45,341 bases of DNA. Source: Bacteroidetes bacterium GWA2_32_17. GTDB lineage: Bacteria > Bacteroidota > Bacteroidia > Bacteroidales > GWA2-32-17. Below are positions 18,826-27,090 of this stretch, one piece after another. The stretch lies in contig MENF01000127.1 of NCBI GenBank assembly GCA_001769035.1, positions 18,146 through 63,486 of the forward strand, read 5' to 3'. Under the pieces are notes generated by a model. The model ran no database searches, had not been told where the DNA came from, and saw only the letters and a list, made by a program, of their open reading frames with translations. Made by a program: the position numbers and the translations under genes. Position 1 is the first letter of the stretch; each line of letters begins with the position of its first letter.

Positions 18826-20016
18826 ATGTCAGATTTTAATAAAATAATAAATGAAATTAAAAATCTTAAAACTGGACTTTTCGAAAAAGATTTCCTTTTA
18901 ACTTGGGACAAAACTGAAAATGAGTTAAAGCAAACATTACTTGTTGCTGAAGCATTAAAATACCTTCGCGACAATAATATTTCTGCAAAGTGTTTTGATT
19001 CGGGATTGGCAATATCTAATTTCCGTGATAACTCAACCCGCACAAGATTTTCTTTTGCTTCTGCGTGCAATTTGTTAGGATTAGAGGTTCAGGATTTGGA
19101 CGAAAGCAAATCGCAGGTTGCACATGGCGAAACTGTACGCGAAACTGCAAACATGATTTCATTTCTGTCGGATGTTATTGGAATTCGTGATGATATGTTT
19201 TTAGGAGCAGGTCATACTTATATGGTTGAAGTTGGAAAAGCACTTGACGATGGCTTTAAACAAGGTGTACTTCCTGTTCGTCCTGGAATTGTAAATCTTC
19301 AGTGCGATATTGACCACCCAACACAAGCTATGGCTGATTTATTACATCTTAAAAAATATTTTGGTTCGCTTGAGAATTTAAAAGGGAAAAAAATTGCAAT
19401 GACATGGGCTTATTCACCAAGTTATGGTAAGCCATTATCTGTTCCACAAGGTATAATTGGTTTAATGACTCGTATGGGAATGGATGTTAAATTAGCATAT
19501 CCCGAAGGTTATGATTTAATTCCTGATGTTATAACAATTGCAGAGAAAAATGCTGCGTTTTCGGGTGGTAAATTTAAAATTGTAAACTCAATGGACGAAG
19601 CATTTAAAAATGCCGATATTGTTTATCCAAAAAGCTGGGCACCATATAAAGTTATGGAACGTAGAACTGTTTTGTTACAAAATAATGATAATGCAGGTTT
19701 AAAATCTCTTGAACAAGAATGCCTCGCTAACAATGCAAAATTTAAAAACTGGGAATGTACCGAAGAAAAAATGAAAATAACCAAAGCTGGTAAAGCTTTA
19801 TATATGCATTGTTTACCTGCCGATATTTCTAATGTTTCGTGCAAAGAAGGCGAAGTAGCCGACACAGTTTTTGAAAGATACCGTATCGAAACATATAAAG
19901 AAGCCGGTTTTAAACCTTATATTATTGCTTCAATGATTTTAAATAACAAATTTAAAAATGCCGGTGGTATTTTAGAAAAATTGTATAATCAGAAAAAGGA
20001 AAGAATAATGTTGTAA
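18826..20016 (+). CDS. ygeW: YgeW-like knotted carbamoyltransferase
   Basis: FRDNSTRTRFSFASACNLLGL, CDIDHPTQAMADLLHLKKYFG, MTWAYSPSYGKPLSVPQG, YMHCLPADIS. Confidence 0.88.
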   Translation: MSDFNKIINEIKNLKTGLFEKDFLLTWDKTENELKQTLLVAEALKYLRDNNISAKCFDSGLAISNFRDNSTRTRFSFASACNLLGLEVQDLDESKSQVAHGETVRETANMISFLSDVIGIRDDMFLGAGHTYMVEVGKALDDGFKQGVLPVRPGIVNLQCDIDHPTQAMADLLHLKKYFGSLENLKGKKIAMTWAYSPSYGKPLSVPQGIIGLMTRMGMDVKLAYPEGYDLIPDVITIAEKNAAFSGGKFKIVNSMDEAFKNADIVYPKSWAPYKVMERRTVLLQNNDNAGLKSLEQECLANNAKFKNWECTEEKMKITKAGKALYMHCLPADISNVSCKEGEVADTVFERYRIETYKEAGFKPYIIASMILNNKFKNAGGILEKLYNQKKERIML

Positions 20017-20052
20017 CAAATAACAATAAATAATGAAGTCGAGCGTGTGCAG

Positions 20053-20520
20053 TCACTTTTTTTCATACTGTTTTATGTTAATTGTTTTTTTTGTCCATTT
20101 TTCAATAATTAATACTTCAGGAACTAATATTGGTATAGAAAAACCGGAGTATGCAATAAATGCCCATAATGATAAAAACAAATATGAGTCAATATCATTG
20201 TGGTTAATATTAAAATTCGACCAAATAAGCATAACAAATATAATAGCCAACCAATTTCCGGCAAGTCCGATTATTAATAATTTGAGAAATCTTTTTTTCT
20301 TTAATTTATTACTTGCCCAGCCTAATAAAGGACTTATTAAAATACTAACTGCAATTAAAGGAACAAGTAATTTAAAGTTATCTTTTATAACCTGAATAAT
20401 TGGAAAATTATCAATTGTTAAAGAGCCTATCAACGGAAAAATTGTAATTATAATAACAAATAACAAAGATCCAATTAACAGTATTGTGAAAGATTTTATC
20501 GTATTTATTATAATATTCAT
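20053..20520 (-). CDS. hypothetical integral membrane protein
   Basis: 155 aa ORF, several hydrophobic helices. Confidence 0.6.
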   Translation of the reverse strand: MNIIINTIKSFTILLIGSLLFVIIITIFPLIGSLTIDNFPIIQVIKDNFKLLVPLIAVSILISPLLGWASNKLKKKRFLKLLIIGLAGNWLAIIFVMLIWSNFNINHNDIDSYLFLSLWAFIAYSGFSIPILVPEVLIIEKWTKKTINIKQYEKK

Positions 20521-20630
20521 TTTTATAGGTAATATAAAATATTGTAATATGAAAAAATGCTCACTAGCCTGATTGAGATAGTTTGGTGGCTTTTTAAATT
20601 ACAATTAAAAAACTCGATTATTTGCCATTC

Positions 20631-21161
20631 TCATTTCTCCTTTTCTTTAATTCCTTCGCCTTCTTTTAAAACAATAAAATAGAACTTGAAATGAAATGAT
20701 TCATCCTGCCAATATTCTAAATCATAATTGTTAAAATCAGGAATTCCGCAAAAGCTACCACTAACGTATCCCAGAAGAGTTATTGTTTTATTGTTTTCTA
20801 ATTTTTGAAATAATTCTTTATTATATGAAATCTGAATTGTTCTGGAAGAATCTAAAAGTTGGTTATCTATTTTTTGAACAATTAAATATCTGTTTTCCTC
20901 ATCAGATTTCAACAAAGGATTGCCGTATTTAATGACACCTGAAACTTTTATTATATTACCTAACTTCCAGCCATCCCAAACTTTTATATTGTTAATATTA
21001 GATTGAGAAAATACGTTAAAAGAAAACATTATTAAAACGCAAATAAAAAATAAGGAATATTTGCTTAATTTACTTTTAGCTTTTTTATTTAATTTATAAG
21101 TACTTTGATTTGTCTTACTTTCTTCTCTGTAAGTTTTATATATTGATTTAGTAATTTTCAT
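20631..21161 (-). CDS. hypothetical protein with N-terminal signal anchor
   Basis: 176 aa ORF. Confidence 0.5.
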   Translation of the reverse strand: MKITKSIYKTYREESKTNQSTYKLNKKAKSKLSKYSLFFICVLIMFSFNVFSQSNINNIKVWDGWKLGNIIKVSGVIKYGNPLLKSDEENRYLIVQKIDNQLLDSSRTIQISYNKELFQKLENNKTITLLGYVSGSFCGIPDFNNYDLEYWQDESFHFKFYFIVLKEGEGIKEKEK

Positions 21162-21170
21162 AATTATAAA

Positions 21171-21494
21171 TTATTTTTTATTATTAATTTTATTTATTGA
21201 AAAACCAAGTAATGCTCCAAGTACTGTAGTTATAATAATAATTGGAATTAATGCTTTAGGTTCTTTCCATCCTATAAGTATTGCACAAGGTGCGAGTGCT
21301 AAATATGAAATAACAATTCCCTTAATAATAGGGTTAATTTTTATATCAGTAATTGAAATTAAAAACCCGATAATTACCCACATCGAAAATGCTGAGATAT
21401 TTGCATCCCAGGTTAATTTTTGAATTATCATTGGGGTTACATCAATAATTCCTGCTGCTATTCCTAATAATATTCCTGTTGTAGCTTTTTTCAT
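21171..21494 (-). CDS. hypothetical small membrane protein
   Basis: 107 aa ORF with multiple TM helices. Confidence 0.6.
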   Translation of the reverse strand: MKKATTGILLGIAAGIIDVTPMIIQKLTWDANISAFSMWVIIGFLISITDIKINPIIKGIVISYLALAPCAILIGWKEPKALIPIIIITTVLGALLGFSINKINNKK

Positions 21495-21518
21495 AATATA
21501 ATTATTTCTTTGTTCGTT

Positions 21519-21947
21519 CTAATTTTCAATTGGTGTTATTAATAGTTTTTTTATTTTGGTAATATTGCTCTCTCGTTCAAAAGAAAAAGTTTTATCGGTT
21601 AAGTTGCATAACTCATAAATTTGCAATGCTTTTTCGAGATATGTTTTTCTTTTTTCAGATTTTTCATTAATGCTAAATTGAAGTATTATTTCGGCCAATA
21701 ATTCTAAATTATCTGTATTAATCCCATTAAATTGTAATATGTAATCTTTAGAAGAAGAAATATCAAACGATAAAAACTTTTCGAAATCGAAATCAATTTC
21801 GTTAAATAGTAATTCTTTTGTTTTTTCAAATTGACATTTGTTTGAAATGGTTATATTTTCATTTTTGCCAGTAAAACTATTTAAAATCATTCGCAATAAA
21901 GTTCCAATTTTTTCTATTTCCCTTAATAAAAAATCTTTCTGTTCCAT
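21519..21947 (-). CDS. hypothetical cytosolic protein
   Basis: 142 aa ORF in tandem with the preceding minus-strand genes. Confidence 0.55.
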   Translation of the reverse strand: MEQKDFLLREIEKIGTLLRMILNSFTGKNENITISNKCQFEKTKELLFNEIDFDFEKFLSFDISSSKDYILQFNGINTDNLELLAEIILQFSINEKSEKRKTYLEKALQIYELCNLTDKTFSFERESNITKIKKLLITPIEN

Positions 21948-22248
21948 TAATAAAATATTTGTTACTAATCAGTGTCAAAGTTAATATGATTTTTCGTTTA
22001 ACTCGCACCATATTTCTCGCAAATATTATTCTCGCAAAGACGCAATGCCCGCAAAGTTTTAAGCCCGCAAGGTTTAAAAAAAATCATTAATGATTTTTTT
22101 CTTTGCGAACTAACAATTTGTAAATACTATAAACAATTCTATTTCGTATTTCATCATTTTGAGCGTTTTCTATATTTTCTTTTTCTATTTTCTTTGCGTT
22201 CCCTGCGCCTTTGCGTGATAATTCTTATACTGAATAGTTACAAATATT

Positions 22249-22833
22249 TTATTGAAATATTAATTTTTTATTGCTAACGTCTTTTTTTAGTTGCTCAATG
22301 TTAATGTTATTTAGTAATTCTAAAATGTTAGGGAACCATTTTTCGTGATATCCAAATCCTCCTTCTTTAAATTCTTTAATTGCCTCATCTTTTGTCCAAT
22401 TACAATTTGTCATTCTGTATGCTGCTACAATGCAACCTGTTCTATCAGAGCCATGTAGGCAATGAATTAGAACAGGCTTTTTTGAGTTGTTTATAGTTTT
22501 TAAACTTTGTACAATATCTTCATAAGATATAGTCCAGGTATTTATTGTAATATGTTGTATTTCTAAATTTGTGTTTTTTGCTTCACAGTTATCGGTTTTT
22601 GTATGTCTTAAATTAAGAATAGTTTTTATTCCATAATTTTTTAAAGTAATCATGTCTTTTCTGTTAGGTTGTTCCGATCTAAATAAGTTATCGTCAACTT
22701 TAAATAAATTATAAAGACCATTTAATTCTATTTTATTAGCCCAATTTGTATTCCTGTTATTACTTGAAGTAATTAATGTTTTACATCCATCAATTAATAG
22801 TACAAAAACAAATAATAATAATACTTTTTTCAT
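22249..22833 (-). CDS. lipoprotein dual-specificity/tyrosine phosphatase
   Basis: Signal peptide with IDGCKT lipobox; active site IHCLHGSDRTG (CX5R). Confidence 0.8.
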   Translation of the reverse strand: MKKVLLLFVFVLLIDGCKTLITSSNNRNTNWANKIELNGLYNLFKVDDNLFRSEQPNRKDMITLKNYGIKTILNLRHTKTDNCEAKNTNLEIQHITINTWTISYEDIVQSLKTINNSKKPVLIHCLHGSDRTGCIVAAYRMTNCNWTKDEAIKEFKEGGFGYHEKWFPNILELLNNINIEQLKKDVSNKKLIFQ

Positions 22834-22851
22834 TTTTAAAAATGATTTTTT

Positions 22852-25407
22852 TTATATTTTTATGCCTAATATTGTTATGTCATCAATTTGTTCGTGTTCG
22901 CCTATCCAATTTTTGAGTGTTTTGTCTAATATTTCATTTTGTTCATTCATAGGTTTATCGGCAATATCTACAAATAATTCTTTTAATTGTTTTGCCATGA
23001 ATTTCTTATTCTTTGGACCGCCAAATTGGTCTTCGTAACCATCACTTAATAAAAAGATACAATCACCTTCGTATAATTGAATTTCATGATTAGTATATGG
23101 TTTCATGTTTTTATAAATAGAGATGGGTTGTTTGTCAGGTTTGATTTCTTTTAATTCTTTTTGTGGAGTTACGATAAATAAAGAATTATTAGCTCCGGCA
23201 AACTGTAATTTATTGTTTGTAGTGTTCAAAACACATAATGCAATATCCATTCCATCTGTTTGTTCACCTATTTGTCCTTTTTGTTGTAATGCTTCTATAA
23301 CTGATTCACGCATGTGGTCGAGTATCTCGCTCGCTTTTGTAATTTCTTTTTTACGGACAATTTCGTTTAGAAACGAGACACCAAGCATGCTCATAAATGC
23401 GCCAGGTACGCCATGACCAGTACAATCGGCTACTGCAACGATTAACAAGGGGGCATGCCCCCTTGTTGTTAATGGGGCATGCCCCCTTGTTTGAGTTGCC
23501 CAGTAGAAGTCGCCTGAAACAATATCTTTTGGTTTGAAAAGTATAAAAGCCCCACCTAACTCTCCCCAAAGAGAATGGTTTATTCCTTCTCCTTTGAAGA
23601 GGGCTGGGGATAGGTCAGGTAATACAGCCTGTTGAATTCGTTTTGCATAATTGATGCTATCAGTTATTGCTTTCTTTTGTTCTTCAATGTGGTTTTTTTG
23701 TATAACCACTATATCGCGCTGAGCTGAGATTTCATCACGCTGGGCTTCTATCTCGTCTCGCTGTGAACTGATTTCTTCATTTGCACTTAGTAAAGCTGAA
23801 TTTTTTTCTAAAATCATCACATTTGCTCTTTTCTTCATGATAAAAAGTCTGTAAATAATTATTGCAAAAGCAAGAATTATAATGAACCCTGCAATGAATG
23901 TGTAAATGATTATTTTTTGTTTTCTTGTTTCTGATTCTTTTCTTATAATAATTTCATTTTGCAACACTTTTTCTTTTTCAAGTTCTTCAATCATTATTTG
24001 TCTTTTCTCTGACTGGTAGCGAACTTCCATTTCGGTTAACTGTTTATTTTTTTCAACTGAAAACAAACTGTCTTTAAATTCAGTGTACAGGATATAATTA
24101 TCGAGTGCCAAACCTGTATTGTTAAGTTTTCTATAGGCATTATAAAGATGATAGTATGCGTCCATTTCTTCGGAAATCAATCCAGTTTTTTTTGCAATTT
24201 CGATACTCTGATGTGCAAAATTTATTCCTTCATTAAATCTGCCCATTGTTATATAAAGACCTGCAATATTTCCATATGTTGATGCAGTACCGGCTTTTTC
24301 GCCGATTTCATTTTTAATGGCTAAAGATTTTTGATAGCACTCAAGAGCTTTTTCAAGTTTTCCTGATTTTTCATAAGCTATACCCATATTGTTTATAGTG
24401 CATGCCAGCCCAAAACGGTCACCTATTTTTTCCAAAATTACAGTAGCTTTATTATAGTAATTAATGGCTTCATTATATGAAAGTTGTTTAGTTTTAATAT
24501 TGGCGATGGTATTATAGCAATATGCAACTCCACTCTGGTCACCTATTTGAGCGAGTGCATCATGTGCCTTTTCTGTATAATCAAGTGCGACCGAAGAATT
24601 GCCTAGAAGGTCCTGTAAAATAGCAATGTTAATTAAACAGGCCCCAGTTCCATTCTTGTTATCTTTTTGCTCATAAATTTTTAGGGCTTTTATATAGGAA
24701 TTAATTGCTTCAGGATATTTTCCCATGTTTTCATAAATTACCCCAAGATTGTTGTAACAAGATGCAATTTCTGTTTTATTGTTTATCTCTTTCGACAATT
24801 TTAATGATTGCTGGAAATATTCAAGAGCTTCAGGATAATTTCCTTTAGCAATATTAACACATCCCATATTTGAATAGCAGTTGGCAATACCATACTTTTG
24901 ACCATAATGCTCATATATTGCAAGAGAATTTTTATAGTAAATCACTGCATTATCGTAATCTCCCTGCAAGTCGTAAGTTAATCCTATATTTGAAAAACTC
25001 ATTGCAGTTCCTATTTTGGCCTCAACGTCAATATGGTCTATGGTATTGCTTTTTAGAATATAGTTGTAAATTTTCAAAGCTCGTTTACTGTAGTTTAAAG
25101 CTGTATAATATTGTCCCGTCTGATTACAATATCTGCTATAAATATTATAAGAATTTGCAAGCCCCTCTTGATAATCGCTTTTTTTAGACAACTTAACGGC
25201 TTTCTGGAAATATTCCATGGCTTTAACAGTATCTTTGTTAATATATTCAGAGAAAAGCTGATTGTAAATGCTTACAACTGCGGTATCCTTGTTGCTTTTA
25301 TCCAAAACACCAATGAGGCTATCAATTTTTTTTTGATTTTGTCCAAATATATATGTACTCGTACAGATAGTAAATGTGATTATGATTAAAATTATTCCTT
25401 TTTTCAT
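22852..25407 (-). CDS. TPR-TM-coiled coil-SpoIIE (PP2C) phosphatase
   Basis: Many TPRs, TM IIIYTFIAGFIIILAFAIIIYRLF, SAQRDEIEAQRDE coiled coil, VADCTGHGVPGAFMSMLG, FLLSDGYEDQFGG. Confidence 0.9.
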   Translation of the reverse strand: MKKGIILIIITFTICTSTYIFGQNQKKIDSLIGVLDKSNKDTAVVSIYNQLFSEYINKDTVKAMEYFQKAVKLSKKSDYQEGLANSYNIYSRYCNQTGQYYTALNYSKRALKIYNYILKSNTIDHIDVEAKIGTAMSFSNIGLTYDLQGDYDNAVIYYKNSLAIYEHYGQKYGIANCYSNMGCVNIAKGNYPEALEYFQQSLKLSKEINNKTEIASCYNNLGVIYENMGKYPEAINSYIKALKIYEQKDNKNGTGACLINIAILQDLLGNSSVALDYTEKAHDALAQIGDQSGVAYCYNTIANIKTKQLSYNEAINYYNKATVILEKIGDRFGLACTINNMGIAYEKSGKLEKALECYQKSLAIKNEIGEKAGTASTYGNIAGLYITMGRFNEGINFAHQSIEIAKKTGLISEEMDAYYHLYNAYRKLNNTGLALDNYILYTEFKDSLFSVEKNKQLTEMEVRYQSEKRQIMIEELEKEKVLQNEIIIRKESETRKQKIIIYTFIAGFIIILAFAIIIYRLFIMKKRANVMILEKNSALLSANEEISSQRDEIEAQRDEISAQRDIVVIQKNHIEEQKKAITDSINYAKRIQQAVLPDLSPALFKGEGINHSLWGELGGAFILFKPKDIVSGDFYWATQTRGHAPLTTRGHAPLLIVAVADCTGHGVPGAFMSMLGVSFLNEIVRKKEITKASEILDHMRESVIEALQQKGQIGEQTDGMDIALCVLNTTNNKLQFAGANNSLFIVTPQKELKEIKPDKQPISIYKNMKPYTNHEIQLYEGDCIFLLSDGYEDQFGGPKNKKFMAKQLKELFVDIADKPMNEQNEILDKTLKNWIGEHEQIDDITILGIKI
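23444..23491. repeat. in-frame palindromic tandem repeat within SpoIIE CDS
   Basis: AACAAGGGGGCATGCCCCCTTGTT is a perfect 24-nt palindrome; GGGGCATGCCCCCTTGTT repeats with period 24; encodes RGHAPLTTRGHAPL. Confidence 0.9.
23550..23622. repeat. in-frame imperfect inverted repeat within SpoIIE CDS
   Basis: ACCTAACTCTCCCCAAAGAGAA versus reverse complement of the TTCTCCTTTGAAGAGGGCTGGGGATAGGT arm; encodes SPALFKGEGINHSLWGELGG, absent in paralogues. Confidence 0.75.
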
Positions 25408-25467
25408 TATATATTAATTAAACCTCTTTTTTTTAATGTTTTGGGATTGTCATTATTAGTTAATATT

Positions 25468-26514
25468 TTAAGGAATAACAAAATCAATAATTGTGTTAAT
25501 GTTCATGTTCCCTTTTTCTAATAATATAAACGAGTTAGTTATATTTGAGCACATATAATCACCCTTTAAATGTTTTTTATCATTATTTTTATCTACATAA
25601 GAATAAATATAATATTTTCCAGGATGAACATTTTTTATAGTATATGATAATGTTTCAACAGATAGAAAAACATATTTTGAAATGTATTTTAAGTTTTCTT
25701 TTTTATAATTTATTCCTTCAAAAAAGGGTTCTGTAGATAATATTAAACAGATTTCATCAGTTTTGCTTGTTTTTAATTTTTTATCAATTGTAATATTTAC
25801 AGTTAGATTACCAACATAAGGTTGAACAATCAATTTATAAGGGTCATTTTCAAAACTAAAAAATATACTCTCATTCATATTTTTAAATGCATTTGTAAAA
25901 TCTTTCACCATTACTGGCTGAGGATAATCAAAATGAGAAATAGCTTCATTAGCATAAACATTGCTTCCTAGTATAGGCGTCCATGTTGTATGCAATTGTA
26001 ATGGAGATACTTTATTAAATTTATTTGTGTAAACTTTCATAATGAACTCATCTTTTTTAAACTTAAATTCGGTATAAGCTCGTTTGGTTCCATTTACAAA
26101 ATCACTAAAACGATAATACCCTTCAGATACTACAACCGAATCCATTACTTCATAAGTTACACAGCATGAATTCTTAAAACAACCCTCAGTACGCATAGCC
26201 ACTCTTAATTGATTGTCGTATTTAACAATTAAAAAACTAATATTATTAACTGTATTCGAATCAAGTAATGAATACTGTGAAACCTGACTTGCCGAAATGG
26301 GACGAAAATCTACAAACCAGTTATCAAAACTTCCGGCAGGAGTTGTTGATGAAACAGGTCCGTTCCATAAACCAGATATTTTTTTAAAAAATTCAAATCC
26401 TTGAATATTGCCATTATTCGAATCAGAAATATTATTCTTGGCTTGTTTATCTTGTCCTAAAATCAAATTAGCAACTGATAAAAAAGCAATTGAAAATAAA
26501 ATAATTTGTTTCAT
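25468..26514 (-). CDS. hypothetical secreted protein
   Basis: 348 aa ORF with signal peptide MKQIILFSIAFLSVANLILGQ. Confidence 0.6.
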   Translation of the reverse strand: MKQIILFSIAFLSVANLILGQDKQAKNNISDSNNGNIQGFEFFKKISGLWNGPVSSTTPAGSFDNWFVDFRPISASQVSQYSLLDSNTVNNISFLIVKYDNQLRVAMRTEGCFKNSCCVTYEVMDSVVVSEGYYRFSDFVNGTKRAYTEFKFKKDEFIMKVYTNKFNKVSPLQLHTTWTPILGSNVYANEAISHFDYPQPVMVKDFTNAFKNMNESIFFSFENDPYKLIVQPYVGNLTVNITIDKKLKTSKTDEICLILSTEPFFEGINYKKENLKYISKYVFLSVETLSYTIKNVHPGKYYIYSYVDKNNDKKHLKGDYMCSNITNSFILLEKGNMNINTIIDFVIP

Positions 26515-26591
26515 TTGTAATTTATTAAGTTAAGATTAGTTGTTTTTAATGCAGTTATTTATTTTAAAATTTATTTGTCTTTGCAAATGTT

Positions 26592-26657
26592 TAATAAGTG
26601 TCTGTCTATAAACTCGAAATATTAAAAATCAAATCGTATGACTTTACAGACAAATTC
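26592..26657. repeat. truncated end fragment of the MITE-like element
   Basis: taataagtgtctgtctata...attaaaaatca duplicates the terminus seen at 26658. Confidence 0.5.
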
Positions 26658-26943
26658 TAATCAGTGTCTGTCTATAAAGTCAGTGTTTGAATCAGAATGT
26701 TCGAGTTCTCCCGCTCAGGCGGGACGAAGTATTAAAAATCAGGAGTTCCGTCTAAGCGGAATGACTGTTTTTTTAATACGAGAATAACGCAGAACTTAGC
26801 ACATTCGCAAAGCTCAGTGTAAACTCCGCGATATCACTGCCTGCTCCTCATAAGCAGAGAACACCTTTAAAAACTTGTAATGAGCATGTCGAACTATAAA
26901 AATAATTGTGAATAAATCGGACATTATGGATAAATACTAATTA
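26658..26943. mobile_element. MITE-like element copy 2, with ~120 bp internal insertion
   Basis: Homologous to reverse complement of 2156-2312 except both internal hairpins are replaced; right terminus degenerate. Confidence 0.65.
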
Positions 26944-27090
26944 GGTTTAAATGCAAATTTAATTATAATCTATTTTTTTCAAATATATGCAATAAAAATT
27001 TTAAAAACAAAATAAATTTTATTGACTATTTTTTTAGATTCTATTAAATTGAACAAAAATATTTATATTTTAGCAAATTAATTAGATTTT

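Noticed and set aside
20033-20395. 120-aa plus-strand ORF
   Set aside because: Overlaps the better-supported minus-strand membrane protein 20053-20520; no ribosome-binding context or domain
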